40,533 nt of DNA from Pseudomonadota bacterium (GCA_020027645.1 JAHKKM010000011.1:1-40533), one strand, 5' to 3'. Shown: positions 16,076 to 24,825, counted from the stretch's first letter. The notes: generated by a model not told the origin, from the sequence alone. Numbers and translations: made by a program.

Positions 16076-18250
16076 ATGGACGTAACTCGCATACTCGAGG
16101 ACCTCAATGACGCGCAGCGAACAGCCGTAACCGCGCCCCCGGCACCGCTGCTGGTGATCGCGGGCGCTGGCAGTGGCAAGACGCGGGTTCTGACTCATCG
16201 GGCAGCCTGGCTCATCGATGTCGAGGGTGTCTCGCCGCAAAGCCTCCTTGCAGTGACGTTTACCAACAAGGCTGCGGCGGAAATGCGCGGGCGCATCGAA
16301 TCGCTGCTCGGCATGCCGGTAAATCACCTCTGGATCGGCACGTTCCACGGCCTGGCACATCGCTTGCTGCGAAGACACTGGCAGGAGGCCGGCCTGCCGC
16401 AGAATTTTCAGATTATCGACTCGGATGATCAGCAAAGGCTCATCAAGCGCCTGCTCAAGAACCTTGAACTCGATGAGTCCCGGTGGGTACCGCGCGAGAT
16501 CCAGTACTTCATCAATGCACAAAAAGATGAAGGCCTTCGTCCACAACATATCGACGACGACAACGATCCTCAGCGGCGCCAGTTCATAGCGTTATACAAA
16601 AGCTACCAGGACGTGTGCGAGCGCGGCGGCCTGGTGGACTTTGCGGAGCTGTTGTTGCGCGCACATGAATTATGGCGCGATAACCCCGAGCTGCTCGCAC
16701 ATTATCAAGCCCGATTCCGGCATTTGCTGGTCGACGAGTTCCAGGATACGAACGCAATCCAGTACGCGTGGTTGCGGCTACTCGCCGGTCGCGACGGAGT
16801 TCCATTTGCCGTAGGCGATGACGATCAGTCTATCTACCGCTGGCGCGGTGCGCGGGTCGAGCACATTTACCGCTTTCAGAAGGATTTTCCGAAGGCCTCG
16901 GTGGTCAAGCTCGAGCAGAACTATCGATCGACGGCAACTATTCTGAAGGCGGCGAACGCGGTCATCGCCAACAATGGCTCGCGCATGGGCAAGAACTTGT
17001 GGACCGAAGGCGCGCAGGGCGAGCCCATTCGAATCTACTCGGCTTACAATGAGCGTGACGAGGCCGATTTCATTGTCGGACGGCTCAGGGACTGGAGCGA
17101 CCAGGGAAATCCCAGGGCGGACGCGGCCGTACTCTACAGATCAAATGCACAATCCCGCGTACTCGAAGAGGCGCTCATCAATGCCGGTCTTCCGTACCGG
17201 GTTTACGGGGGCCTGAGATTCTTCGAGCGCGCCGAGATCAAGGATGCGCTTGCTTACCTGCGACTGATTTCCAACCGCGACGACGACAGTTCCTTCGAGC
17301 GTGTCATCAACCGGCCGACCCGTGGCGTCGGCGCTCGCTCGGTCGAATCGATGCGCGCCTATGCACGAGCCAACAGCTGTTCGATGTGGCGTGCCGCTGG
17401 CGCAATCGCCAGCGACGAGCTCGGCGGAAGAGCTGCCTCATCGGTCCTTGCATTCATGACGCTGATCGAGCGCATGGCCAGAGAGACACAGGGGCTGGAG
17501 CTGCACTACCAGGTTGATCACGCCATTCAGGCAAGTGGGCTGATCGAGTTTTTCAGGAAAGAAAAGGGTGAGCGCGGCGAAACAAAAATCGAGAACCTCG
17601 AGGAACTGGTCAGCGCTGCCAAGGGATTCAGTGCCGATCCGGCTGAAGAGATGTCGGCGCTCGATGCTTTCCTGTCACACGCCGCCCTGGAAGCCGGTGA
17701 AGGACAGGCGGACGCCTGGGAAGACTGTGTTCAGCTCATGACCATGCATTCGGCGAAGGGCCTGGAGTTTCCACTGGTGTTTCTTTGCGGCCTGGAAGAT
17801 GGATTGTTTCCGCATCAGCGCTCGATCTCCGACCCCGCCGGATTGGAGGAGGAGCGCCGCCTTTGCTATGTCGGCATAACGCGGGCGAAGAAAATCCTTT
17901 ACGTAACGCATGCCGAACAGCGACGACTGCATGGCATGGACAGTTTTTCTCAGCCATCGCGGTTCATTGCAGAAATACCCGATGAGCTGGTCGAAGAAGT
18001 TCGCCCGCGAGTGCATGTCAGCCGACCCGTGCATACGATAACCAGGCCCCGCGGCCGGCTATCGAGCGGCATCAGCCCGGGCGCAGAACTCGGCATCCGG
18101 CTTGGGCAACGCGTTCGTCACGGCAAGTTCGGCGACGGTGTCATTCTCAACTGCGAAGGTCAGGGAGCGCATGCACGAGTCGAAGTCAATTTCGAAACCG
18201 CCGGTACAAAATGGCTTGTGCTTGGTTATGCCAATCTTGACCTGATGTAG
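16076..18250 (+). CDS. uvrD: DNA helicase II, UvrD/PcrA family
   Basis: Superfamily 1A 3'-5' helicase that removes UvrC and incised oligonucleotides in excision repair and unwinds nicked DNA in mismatch repair. 724 residues, the typical length. Motifs: Q-motif LNDAQRTAV, Walker A AGAGSGKT, motif Ia FTNKAAAEM, motif II VDEFQDTN, motif III VGDDDQSIYRWRGA, motif IV QNYRST, motif V TMHSAKGLEF and motif VI YVGITRAKK. The C-terminal Tudor-like segment (GQRVRHGKFGDGVILN) that binds RNA polymerase in UvrD/PcrA is present, separating it from Rep. Confidence 0.97.
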   Translation: MDVTRILEDLNDAQRTAVTAPPAPLLVIAGAGSGKTRVLTHRAAWLIDVEGVSPQSLLAVTFTNKAAAEMRGRIESLLGMPVNHLWIGTFHGLAHRLLRRHWQEAGLPQNFQIIDSDDQQRLIKRLLKNLELDESRWVPREIQYFINAQKDEGLRPQHIDDDNDPQRRQFIALYKSYQDVCERGGLVDFAELLLRAHELWRDNPELLAHYQARFRHLLVDEFQDTNAIQYAWLRLLAGRDGVPFAVGDDDQSIYRWRGARVEHIYRFQKDFPKASVVKLEQNYRSTATILKAANAVIANNGSRMGKNLWTEGAQGEPIRIYSAYNERDEADFIVGRLRDWSDQGNPRADAAVLYRSNAQSRVLEEALINAGLPYRVYGGLRFFERAEIKDALAYLRLISNRDDDSSFERVINRPTRGVGARSVESMRAYARANSCSMWRAAGAIASDELGGRAASSVLAFMTLIERMARETQGLELHYQVDHAIQASGLIEFFRKEKGERGETKIENLEELVSAAKGFSADPAEEMSALDAFLSHAALEAGEGQADAWEDCVQLMTMHSAKGLEFPLVFLCGLEDGLFPHQRSISDPAGLEEERRLCYVGITRAKKILYVTHAEQRRLHGMDSFSQPSRFIAEIPDELVEEVRPRVHVSRPVHTITRPRGRLSSGISPGAELGIRLGQRVRHGKFGDGVILNCEGQGAHARVEVNFETAGTKWLVLGYANLDLM

Positions 18251-18282
18251 AATAAACGCGTGCCCAGAGCCGGACCTGCAAA

Positions 18283-19659
18283 ATGAAAATACTAATTCTC
18301 GGCGCCGGCCAGGTCGGCTCCTCTGCTGCCTACCATTTGTCGCGAGAGGAGGCCAATGAAGTTACTGTGGTCGATATCAGCGCCGAGGTCCTGCGGGACC
18401 TTCAGGACCGGCTCGATATCCGCACCGTGGTTGGAAATGGCGCGCACCCCGATGTTCTCGAAAGGGCCGGCGCGGGCGATGCCGACATCATCATTGCCCT
18501 TACCGACAGCGACGAAACCAACATGATCGCCTGTCAGGTCGCCTATACGCTTTACCACACGCCGACGAAGATCGCGCGTATTCGTTCTGCGGATTACATG
18601 AACGCGAAAAAGCTGTTCACCCAGGATGCGATACCGGTCGACGTGCGCATAAGCCCCGAACAGCTGGTCTGCGAGTATGTCGAACAGCTGATCCTGTATC
18701 CGGGCGCGTTGCAGGTTCTCGAGTTCGCGAATGGCAGGGTGCGTCTCGTCGGTGCCAGAGCTGACCGAAACGGATTGCTGGTCGGGCAAAGGATCGCGGC
18801 CCTCAGGGAACATATCCCGAATACCGAGGGCCGGATCGCTGCGATCTATCGAAACGGGAAATCCATTGCGCCTGAAGGCGACACGATGATCGAGGAGGGC
18901 GATGAGATCTTCTTTGTCGCTGCCCGTCAGGATGTCCGCGTTTTCATGAGCGAGATGCGCAAGCTCGAAGATCCGGTCCGCCGTGTCGTAATCGCCGGCG
19001 GTGGCAACATTGGCTTGCGCCTCGCGCTCGCGCTGGAGCAGACCAATAACGTCAAGATCATTGAACGAGATCCAAGGCGTGCGCGCATTATTTCCGAGCA
19101 GCTGAATAAAGCGATCGTGCTTGTCGGTGACGCTGCGGATGAAGAACTGTTGCTCGAGGAGAACATCGACAATGTCGATGTATTCTGTGCGCTGACCAAT
19201 GCCGAGGAGGCCAACATCCTCTCGGCGATGTTGTCAAAGCGTCTCGGCGCGCACAAGGTGATGGCACTGATCAATCGGCCGTCGTATGCGGAGCTTGTAG
19301 AATCCGGCACGATCGATATTGCCATATCGCCGCAGCAGGTGACCATCGGCTCGCTGCTTGCGCACGTGCGGCGTGGCGATGTCGTCAAAGTGCACTCGCT
19401 CAAGCGTGGCACGGCTGAGGCGATCGAGGCGGTAGCACATGGCAGCTCGGAAAACTCGCGGGTCGTAGGGAAAAAAGTCGAAGAGATCGATTTGCCACGA
19501 GGCGCTGCCATCATCGCGCTCGTCCGCGGCGACCAGGTCATCATTGCGCACCACGACACGGTTATCCAAACCGATGATCACGTCATCCTGTTTCTCACCG
19601 ACAGGCGCCAGATCGAGCGCCTCGAAAACCTGTTTCAGGTGGGCGTGTCGTTCATCTAG
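18283..19659 (+). CDS. trkA: Trk potassium uptake regulatory protein TrkA
   Basis: Cytoplasmic NAD(H)-binding gating subunit of the Trk potassium uptake system. 458 residues in the expected duplicate layout: RCK-N Rossmann fold 1 (GAGQVGSSAAYHLS, residue 7 on), RCK-C 1, Rossmann fold 2 (GGGNIGLRLALALE, near residue 240) and RCK-C 2. In most gammaproteobacteria trkH, encoding the membrane channel, follows; here only its two ends remain (see 19682-19874). TrkA itself shows no damage and could serve a TrkH/TrkG encoded elsewhere. Confidence 0.97.
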   Translation: MKILILGAGQVGSSAAYHLSREEANEVTVVDISAEVLRDLQDRLDIRTVVGNGAHPDVLERAGAGDADIIIALTDSDETNMIACQVAYTLYHTPTKIARIRSADYMNAKKLFTQDAIPVDVRISPEQLVCEYVEQLILYPGALQVLEFANGRVRLVGARADRNGLLVGQRIAALREHIPNTEGRIAAIYRNGKSIAPEGDTMIEEGDEIFFVAARQDVRVFMSEMRKLEDPVRRVVIAGGGNIGLRLALALEQTNNVKIIERDPRRARIISEQLNKAIVLVGDAADEELLLEENIDNVDVFCALTNAEEANILSAMLSKRLGAHKVMALINRPSYAELVESGTIDIAISPQQVTIGSLLAHVRRGDVVKVHSLKRGTAEAIEAVAHGSSENSRVVGKKVEEIDLPRGAAIIALVRGDQVIIAHHDTVIQTDDHVILFLTDRRQIERLENLFQVGVSFI

Positions 19660-19681
19660 TGCCAACTGCCCAGGTCATTGT

Positions 19682-19874
19682 ATGAACTGGACTGTGGTGC
19701 AACGAATTCTCGGGGCCGGCATGCTGCTGGTGCTGTCCACAATCGTCATCGCTTCCCTGTCGTGGGCTGGTGTTTATGAAAGTGGCGTGGATTTCCATCG
19801 TTGGCATGTTGCTTGGGCGCCTCGAAATCTTTACCTTGCTGGTACTTATAACTCCTGTATTTTGGCGCCATTGA
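19682..19874 (+). pseudogene. trkH: trkH remnant: N-terminal and C-terminal ends only
   Basis: Directly after trkA. A frame from ATG 19682 reads MNWTVVQRILGAGMLLV, the typical TrkH N-terminus. A second frame (19776-19874) reads GMLLGRLEIFTLLVLITP then VFWRH and stop, the typical TrkH C-terminus (about 33 codons from ATG 19776). The frames differ (positions 2 and 0 modulo 3). Between them all the pore loops are missing: TrkH is about 480 residues, so roughly 1.25 kb is gone and the rejoined piece cannot encode a channel. The junction lies around 19755-19785. Either a real deletion or an assembly collapse. Confidence 0.82.
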
Positions 19875-19902
19875 AGGCAGATCGAACTCAGGGAAGGTGG
19901 TT

Positions 19903-20418
19903 TTGAGCAGCGCTGCACCAGCCATTTCAATTACGCTCAACCGGATCAGCGACCAAATTGGTCGGACCACGGCCTGGCTTACCCTGCTTATGGTCCTCGT
20001 GACCTTCGCTATCGTTGTACTCCGCTACGTGTTCGACCTCAGTTTGGTCTGGATCCAGGAATCGCTGAGCTGGATGCACGCCGTCGTTTTCATGCTGGGC
20101 TCCGCTTACACGCTGCAACAGGGAGAACATGTGCGGGTGGATATCTTCTACAGAAAGATGTCGCTCCGGCACCGCGCCCTGGTCGACATGCTCGGCGTGC
20201 TGGTGTTTGTTCTCCCGCTCTGTGGGTTTTGCATTTACCAGTCCTGTGATTATGTCGCTGCGGCGTGGGGCCTGCATGAGATCTCCCGGGATACCGGCGG
20301 GCTCCCATACCCGGCGATTCCGCTGCTGAAATCGATGTTGCTTCTGATGCCCGTTACGGTCGCCCTGCAAGGCTTGTCGCTGTTGTTGCAGGCGTGGCCG
20401 GACCTGCAGAGACGCTGA
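19903..20418 (+). CDS. TRAP transporter small membrane subunit DctQ
   Basis: Four-helix DctQ-family subunit that pairs with the large DctM permease in sodium-coupled uptake of organic acids. About 171 residues. The family signature around helix I-II is visible: VVLRYVFDLSLVWIQESLSWMHAVVFMLGSAY split over residues 42-72, followed by EHVRVDIFYRKMS. I favour the TTG at 19903 behind AGGGAAGG; GTG at 19897 is an alternative. It follows the trkH remnant closely and precedes dctM by two bases. The binding protein is encoded 2 kb away on the other strand. Confidence 0.9.
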   Translation: MSSAAPAISITLNRISDQIGRTTAWLTLLMVLVTFAIVVLRYVFDLSLVWIQESLSWMHAVVFMLGSAYTLQQGEHVRVDIFYRKMSLRHRALVDMLGVLVFVLPLCGFCIYQSCDYVAAAWGLHEISRDTGGLPYPAIPLLKSMLLLMPVTVALQGLSLLLQAWPDLQRR

Positions 20419-20420
20419 CG

Positions 20421-21794
20421 ATGGAGTGGGTCGCACTCCTGCTGTTCGTCGCTGTTATCTTCGTGCTGCTTGCGGGATTTCCGGTAGCGTTTTCGCTCGG
20501 AGGAACAGCGCTGATTTTCGCTGCCGCCGGCGTTCTCGGCGGTGGTTTCGAATCCGCGTTTCTCGCCGGCCTGCCAAGCCGGGTGTTCGGTATCATGGTC
20601 AACGACACACTGATCGCCGTGCCATTGTTTGTCTTCATGGGAATTACCCTCGAGCGCGCGCGTATTGCAGAGGACCTGCTGGAAACGCTGAGCTCACTAT
20701 TCGGTACGCTCCGCGGCGGACTTGGCATATCCGTAACCATCGTCGGCATGCTGCTCGCCGCCAGCACCGGCATCGTTGGCGCCACCGTCGTTACGATGGG
20801 CCTGTTGTCTCTCCCGACCATGTTGAAACGCGGCTACTCGCCGGAAATAGCGGCGGGCACTATCTGTGCGTCGGGCACACTGGGCCAGATCATTCCACCG
20901 TCGATCATCCTGGTAATGCTCGGGGATGTGATTTCGTCGGCCTACCAGCAGGCACAGCTGGCCCAAGGCAATTTCTCACCTAAGACCGTGTCTGTTGGCG
21001 ACCTGTTTGCGGGTGCACTGCTTCCTGGCTTGCTGCTGGTTGTGCTGTACATCCTTTACCTGATCTTCATGGCAATTATCCGGCCGGCAGTAATGCCGGC
21101 GCACAACGACGGCGGTCAGCCCAGAGCCTCGATCGGCAGGGTTCTGCATGCGCTATTTGCGCCGTTATTCCTGATCTTCGCTGTGCTCGGATCGATACTC
21201 AGCGGCGTTGCGACGCCAACCGAAGCAGCGGGGGTTGGTGCGATCGGAGCCATGTTGATTGCGCTGGCACGTCGCAGCATGACGCTGTCACGCCTTCAGG
21301 AAATCATGCGCAGCACCTTGCGTATCAGCAGCATGGTTTTCATGATTCTGATCGGCGCCTCGATTTTCTCGCTGGTGTTTCGTGGATACGGCGGTGACGA
21401 CGGCGTGCGGGCGGTACTCGGGTCTTTACCTGGCGGGGTAATTACGGCAATGCTGCTGGTAATGCTGGTGATGTTCCTGTTGGGTTTCGTACTGGACTTT
21501 ATCGAGATCATCTACGTTGTTGTGCCAATCGTGGGACCCGTGCTGCTGACGATGGGCCTCGATCCGGTCTGGCTGGCAATAATGATAGCCGTCAACCTGC
21601 AAACGTCTTTCCTGACACCCCCGTTCGGTTTCGCCTTGTTCTATCTGCGGGGTGTCGCGCCGCCATCGGTCACTACAATGCAGATTTACAGGGGCGTCGT
21701 CCCCTTCATCGGCCTGCAGATTCTGGGACTGGTGATACTTGCGATGTTCCCGGATCTCGCCACCTGGCTTCCCGGCAAGCTCTACGGTCAATAG
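20421..21794 (+). CDS. TRAP transporter large permease subunit DctM
   Basis: 457-residue large subunit with about twelve helices. Typical DctM motifs: FPVAFSLGG near the start, VPLFVFMGITLERARIAEDLL, the substrate-path helix-turn GILGATV-like segment (ASTGIVGATVVTMGLLSLP), ASGTLGQIIPPSIILV and near the end NLQTSFLTPPFGFALFYLRG. These are the conserved cores of the two inverted halves. Start chosen at ATG 20421, two bases after the dctQ stop; the upstream GTG at 20394 overlaps dctQ. Substrate cannot be read from this subunit. Confidence 0.94.
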   Translation: MEWVALLLFVAVIFVLLAGFPVAFSLGGTALIFAAAGVLGGGFESAFLAGLPSRVFGIMVNDTLIAVPLFVFMGITLERARIAEDLLETLSSLFGTLRGGLGISVTIVGMLLAASTGIVGATVVTMGLLSLPTMLKRGYSPEIAAGTICASGTLGQIIPPSIILVMLGDVISSAYQQAQLAQGNFSPKTVSVGDLFAGALLPGLLLVVLYILYLIFMAIIRPAVMPAHNDGGQPRASIGRVLHALFAPLFLIFAVLGSILSGVATPTEAAGVGAIGAMLIALARRSMTLSRLQEIMRSTLRISSMVFMILIGASIFSLVFRGYGGDDGVRAVLGSLPGGVITAMLLVMLVMFLLGFVLDFIEIIYVVVPIVGPVLLTMGLDPVWLAIMIAVNLQTSFLTPPFGFALFYLRGVAPPSVTTMQIYRGVVPFIGLQILGLVILAMFPDLATWLPGKLYGQ

Positions 21795-21803
21795 AAATTG
21801 AGG

Positions 21804-21896
21804 TCAATTAGGGTGACAGTAACCCTAATTGATTACGAAAGGGCAGCTCGACTCACAGTAACTCTGGTCAATTAGGGTTACTGTCACCCTAATTGA
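21804..21896. repeat. Palindromic repeat family 2, locus 1: two hairpins in inverted orientation
   Basis: Hairpin 1 (21804-21832) has an 11-bp stem TCAATTAGGGT / ACCCTAATTGA around loop GACAGTA. Hairpin 2 (21868-21896) is its exact reverse complement (29/29). A 35-base spacer holds a degenerate third core, CACAGTAACTCT. The element sits between the convergent dctM and BI-1 genes, and a T-rich stretch (21904-21914) follows it on the plus strand, so it may also serve as terminator. The same composite unit recurs at 33844-33934. Confidence 0.9.
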
Positions 21897-21917
21897 CGAC
21901 CGCTTTTTCTTTTCTTG

Positions 21918-22607
21918 TCAGTCGCGACTCATGAACAGCCGCAGGATGTACCAGAACATCAGCGCAATCGAGGCGAACAACGCCATCGAAGCGGCAACGT
22001 ACTTGTCAGCCGGGTAGTGATGCATGATGTTCGAGGTGTCATAGAGGACGGCGGCACCCGCAAATCCAATCATTGCGACCGAAAACCAGGTACCCATCTG
22101 GAAGCCGAAAATAAGGCTTGCGAAAATGCCAACGAGCGCCAGGATACCGCCCCACACCAGCAATCCGCGCAGGAAAGAAAAATCTTTCCGCGTGATCATC
22201 GCTACGGCGACCAGGCCGACCGAACCCATGATGGTCACACCGACCGCGCTGTCGATGATGTCCGGCGACATGGCGGCAGCGATGTAGAGCATCGGCGCGA
22301 AAATCAGCGCCTCGACCACGATGAAGACTGCAAACGCAGCGTACTGGGCCTGTGTCGACTGGACCCTGTGTGCAACATGAGAGGCACCCCAACCGGCAAT
22401 AATGAAGGCCCCAAGCACCAGCCACCAGTTGTTCAGCATAGGCAGCGCGATTCTCTCGGCGATACCGGACTGGAACAGGTAGACCTCGATAGCGGCAAAC
22501 GCGACGATCGCGCCGACCACGTGGGCATAGCACTTCCAGATGAATGCTGAGCGGTCCTCAACGGCGAGGCTCGCGACCGGGTTGAGATAGTTGACCTTGT
22601 CGTTCAT
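21918..22607 (-). CDS. Bax inhibitor-1/YccA family membrane protein
   Basis: 229 residues from Met 22607 behind AGGAGT, with about seven transmembrane helices. BI-1 family features: the GFAGAAVLYDTSNIMHHY stretch with the conserved Asp in the last third, and the C-terminal short helix ALMFWYILRLFMSRD. Bacterial members form pH-sensitive leak channels or modulate FtsH (YccA); no specific role can be given here. It lies between the two halves of a TRAP transporter locus and is read in the same direction as dctP upstream of it. Confidence 0.9.
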   Translation of the reverse strand: MNDKVNYLNPVASLAVEDRSAFIWKCYAHVVGAIVAFAAIEVYLFQSGIAERIALPMLNNWWLVLGAFIIAGWGASHVAHRVQSTQAQYAAFAVFIVVEALIFAPMLYIAAAMSPDIIDSAVGVTIMGSVGLVAVAMITRKDFSFLRGLLVWGGILALVGIFASLIFGFQMGTWFSVAMIGFAGAAVLYDTSNIMHHYPADKYVAASMALFASIALMFWYILRLFMSRD

Positions 22608-22669
22608 AAACTGATACTCCTGAAATCTCACTCTGCGATTGATTCTACCGAAATTGGCGGGAATTACGA

Positions 22670-23776
22670 TCAGCCCGTGCTGATGGTCCGCGCGTTCAGG
22701 TACGCCTGTTCGCTGACCAGCTGGTTCGCGATCGATCGTGTCTGAAACTCGTCAAACGATTTTTGTATCCTCGCTGACCATGGATCTTTCGCCGACAGCT
22801 CCTCGATCACCTCTCTGCTGATCTTTTTCAGAAGTGCCAGAACATCGTCGGGCAGCGGGAGAACTTTTACGTTCGGGTCCTTGGTCAGCTGCTCGAGTGC
22901 CAATGCGTTGCCGTAGGTATATTCGGCCTGGGTATCGAGGTTCGCCGCGCGACAGCAGACCTTCAGGAGTTCCTGGAGGTCAACCGGCAACGAATTCCAT
23001 GCGTCCTTGTTGATGACGCATTCAATCATCGGGCCGGGTTCGTGCCATCCGGGGTAGTAGTAGTATTTGGCGACACGATGCAGGCCGAGGGACACGTCGT
23101 TGTATGGGCCAACCCATTCTGCAGCATCGACAGCGCCCGACTGCAAGGAAGTGAATATCTCCGACGCCGGCAGCGTTACCTGCATGACGCCAGCCCGTTG
23201 CATCACTTCGCCGCCGAGACCCGGAATACGCATCTTCAGGCCGATCAGGTCAGCCACGGAGCGAATCTCCTTGTTAAACCACCCTGCCATTTGCACACCG
23301 GTCTGACCAACGGGGAACGGCACGAGATTGAATTCTCCATAGAGCTCTTGCCACAGCTCGAGGCCGCCGCCGTAGTAGACCCAGGCGTTGATCTCGTTGG
23401 CATTCTGGCCGAACGGTATCGCGGTGAAGTATTGTGCCGCCGGCACCTTGCCCCTGTGGTAATACGACGGGTCGTGCCCCATCTGGGCCACGCCGCGACT
23501 CACTGCATCGAATACTTCCAGCGCAGGAACCAGCTCGCCTCCGGCAAACACTTTGATGGTCAGGCGGCCTCCCGAAGCTCGTTCGATGTCGGCGGCGAAC
23601 TTTGCAGCACCCGTGCCGAGCCCCGGTAAGCCCGGCGGCCACGAGGTCACCATGTTCCAGCGAAATTCCGCCTCTCCGGCGGCCTCCCCGGCAGTGCAAT
23701 CCTTGCCGTGCTCGCTGCCGCAGGCACCGAGACCCGCTGCCACCGCCAGGCCACCTACGAACTCCCGTCTCTTCAT
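22670..23776 (-). CDS. TRAP transporter solute-binding protein DctP
   Basis: 368 residues from Met 23776 (GGAAGG ribosome site). The N-terminus MKRREFVGGLAVAAGLGACG has twin arginine and a lipobox-like LGAC, so it may be a Tat-exported lipoprotein; tatABC is encoded 1-2.5 kb away. The mature chain shows the DctP fold: FRWNMVTSWPPGLPGLGTGA, GQMGHDPSYY-like region, the conserved RIPGLGGEVMQRAGV with the carboxylate-binding Arg, then ASEIFTSLQSGAVDAAEWVGP. This pattern resembles the TakP-type binders of 2-oxo acids, so an organic acid ligand is likely. dctQM are 2 kb away in the opposite orientation. Confidence 0.9.
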   Translation of the reverse strand: MKRREFVGGLAVAAGLGACGSEHGKDCTAGEAAGEAEFRWNMVTSWPPGLPGLGTGAAKFAADIERASGGRLTIKVFAGGELVPALEVFDAVSRGVAQMGHDPSYYHRGKVPAAQYFTAIPFGQNANEINAWVYYGGGLELWQELYGEFNLVPFPVGQTGVQMAGWFNKEIRSVADLIGLKMRIPGLGGEVMQRAGVMQVTLPASEIFTSLQSGAVDAAEWVGPYNDVSLGLHRVAKYYYYPGWHEPGPMIECVINKDAWNSLPVDLQELLKVCCRAANLDTQAEYTYGNALALEQLTKDPNVKVLPLPDDVLALLKKISREVIEELSAKDPWSARIQKSFDEFQTRSIANQLVSEQAYLNARTISTG

Positions 23777-24211
23777 TTCCCTTCCTTCGCTTACAAGGCG
23801 CCCCAGTGTAGAGGGCAATTGGGTGTCTGCCTACAACAACGCTGGCGAATGACAATTCCACAAAATCCAAGAAGAGCTGGCATAAAAGATGCAGTAATTC
23901 CACTTTCTTTAAATTACTCATGTTATGGATTAATTGGCAGACCTGATCGCAGGAAACATGGTATTGGTGGTTTTATTTAACTTTCTCTCACAAAAAAGCC
24001 CCGACCCGGTGGATCGGGGCTCTTCCTTCCTTGGACCGCAGGAGGCCGCAGAGGCCTTCCCTGGCCAATGCGGCTGCTGCTGTCAGCCCCACATGGCGCC
24101 AAAGTCAGCGTCCTCCCTCGGCCACAACAGATTGCCACCGATCGCCGGGCACCGAAGTCCGACTTATTGCATGATGCAGCGACAAAGAGGGCAGCTCATT
24201 GAAACGGACGC
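23777..24211. other. 435-base region between divergent dctP and dtd, with AT-rich dctP upstream segment
   Basis: No protein-coding gene is convincing. Bases 23860-23990 are markedly AT-rich and probably hold the dctP promoter, but no clean -35/-10 pair can be named. A minus-strand terminator lies at 23992-24021. Bases 24022-24211 are GC-rich, with several self-complementary stretches (for example GAGGCCG/CAGAGGCC near 24043-24057), and could be the body of a small RNA or a leader read on the minus strand. Confidence 0.4.
23992..24021 (-). terminator. Minus-strand Rho-independent terminator with no gene in front of it
   Basis: Stem AGCCCCGA (23997-24004) with TCGGGGCT (24014-24021) around a 9-base loop; read on the minus strand the stem is followed by TTTTTT. 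No minus-strand protein gene ends upstream of it: dtd and tatABC run on the plus strand. It must end an unannotated minus-strand transcript or lie in the leader of dctP. Confidence 0.65.
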
Positions 24212-24649
24212 ATGATCGGATTACTGCAGCGGGTAACGGAAGCCAGCGTCAGCGTTGACGGCAAGGTCGTGGCGAGCATTGCTGCGGGCCTTCTGGTGCT
24301 GGCTGCCGTGCAGCCTGACGACACGGAGGCGACGGCAAAACGGCTGGCCGAGCGGATAGTGGGCTACCGGCTCTTTCCCGACAAAGCCGGGAAAATGAAC
24401 TTGAGCCTTGCCGATACCGGCTTCGGCCTGCTGCTCGTCCCGCAGTTCACCCTGGCGGCGGACACGCGCAAGGGCATGCGGGCCAGCTTTACGGGCGCAG
24501 CCAACCCCGAGCTCGGCCGACGGTATTTTGCCCTGCTTTTCAAGATATGCAGTGAATTGCTGCCCGGTGTGCAAAGCGGCGTTTTCGGTGCAGACATGAA
24601 AGTCGCCTTGATCAACGACGGCCCGGTGACATTCTGGATCGACAGCTGA
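24212..24649 (+). CDS. dtd: D-aminoacyl-tRNA deacylase
   Basis: Homodimeric proofreading enzyme that hydrolyses D-amino acids (and glycine mischarged on tRNA-Ala) from tRNA. 145 residues, standard length. N-terminal MIGLLQRVTEASVSVDG and the two active-site motifs are visible: the first reads PQFTLAAD rather than the usual SQFTL, and the second reads NDGPVTFWID. The catalytic Thr and the following AAD are kept, so activity is likely; the Ser to Pro change at the motif start is unusual. It precedes tatABC but with a 176-base gap. Confidence 0.95.
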   Translation: MIGLLQRVTEASVSVDGKVVASIAAGLLVLAAVQPDDTEATAKRLAERIVGYRLFPDKAGKMNLSLADTGFGLLLVPQFTLAADTRKGMRASFTGAANPELGRRYFALLFKICSELLPGVQSGVFGADMKVALINDGPVTFWIDS

Positions 24650-24825
24650 TGCAGCTCGCGCCGCTATGCGCTTCGGTCCGGCGTCAGGCTGTGACCTCTG
24701 TTCGGTTTTGTTGCGCCTTGAGGGGTATCATGAACATAATTCGCGCCCGCTCGAACCTTGTTGTCCGGGCGGCACGAAAACACCACTAGTCTTAAGGAAG
24801 GGGCCGTGCCCCGGGAGTTTGCAAG

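Noticed and set aside
21804-21896. CRISPR-like repeat-spacer pattern
   Set aside because: Only two hairpins in opposite orientation, no array of direct repeats, and no cas genes.
21915-22550. Plus-strand frame of 211 codons opposite BI-1
   Set aside because: Polar, His/Arg/Asp-rich shadow of a hydrophobic gene; BI-1 has helices and AGGAGT.
24022-24211. Known riboswitch (cobalamin-type) upstream of dctP
   Set aside because: Fragments such as GGTGCC and GGGAAGGC occur, but not in the required order and the B12 box is missing.
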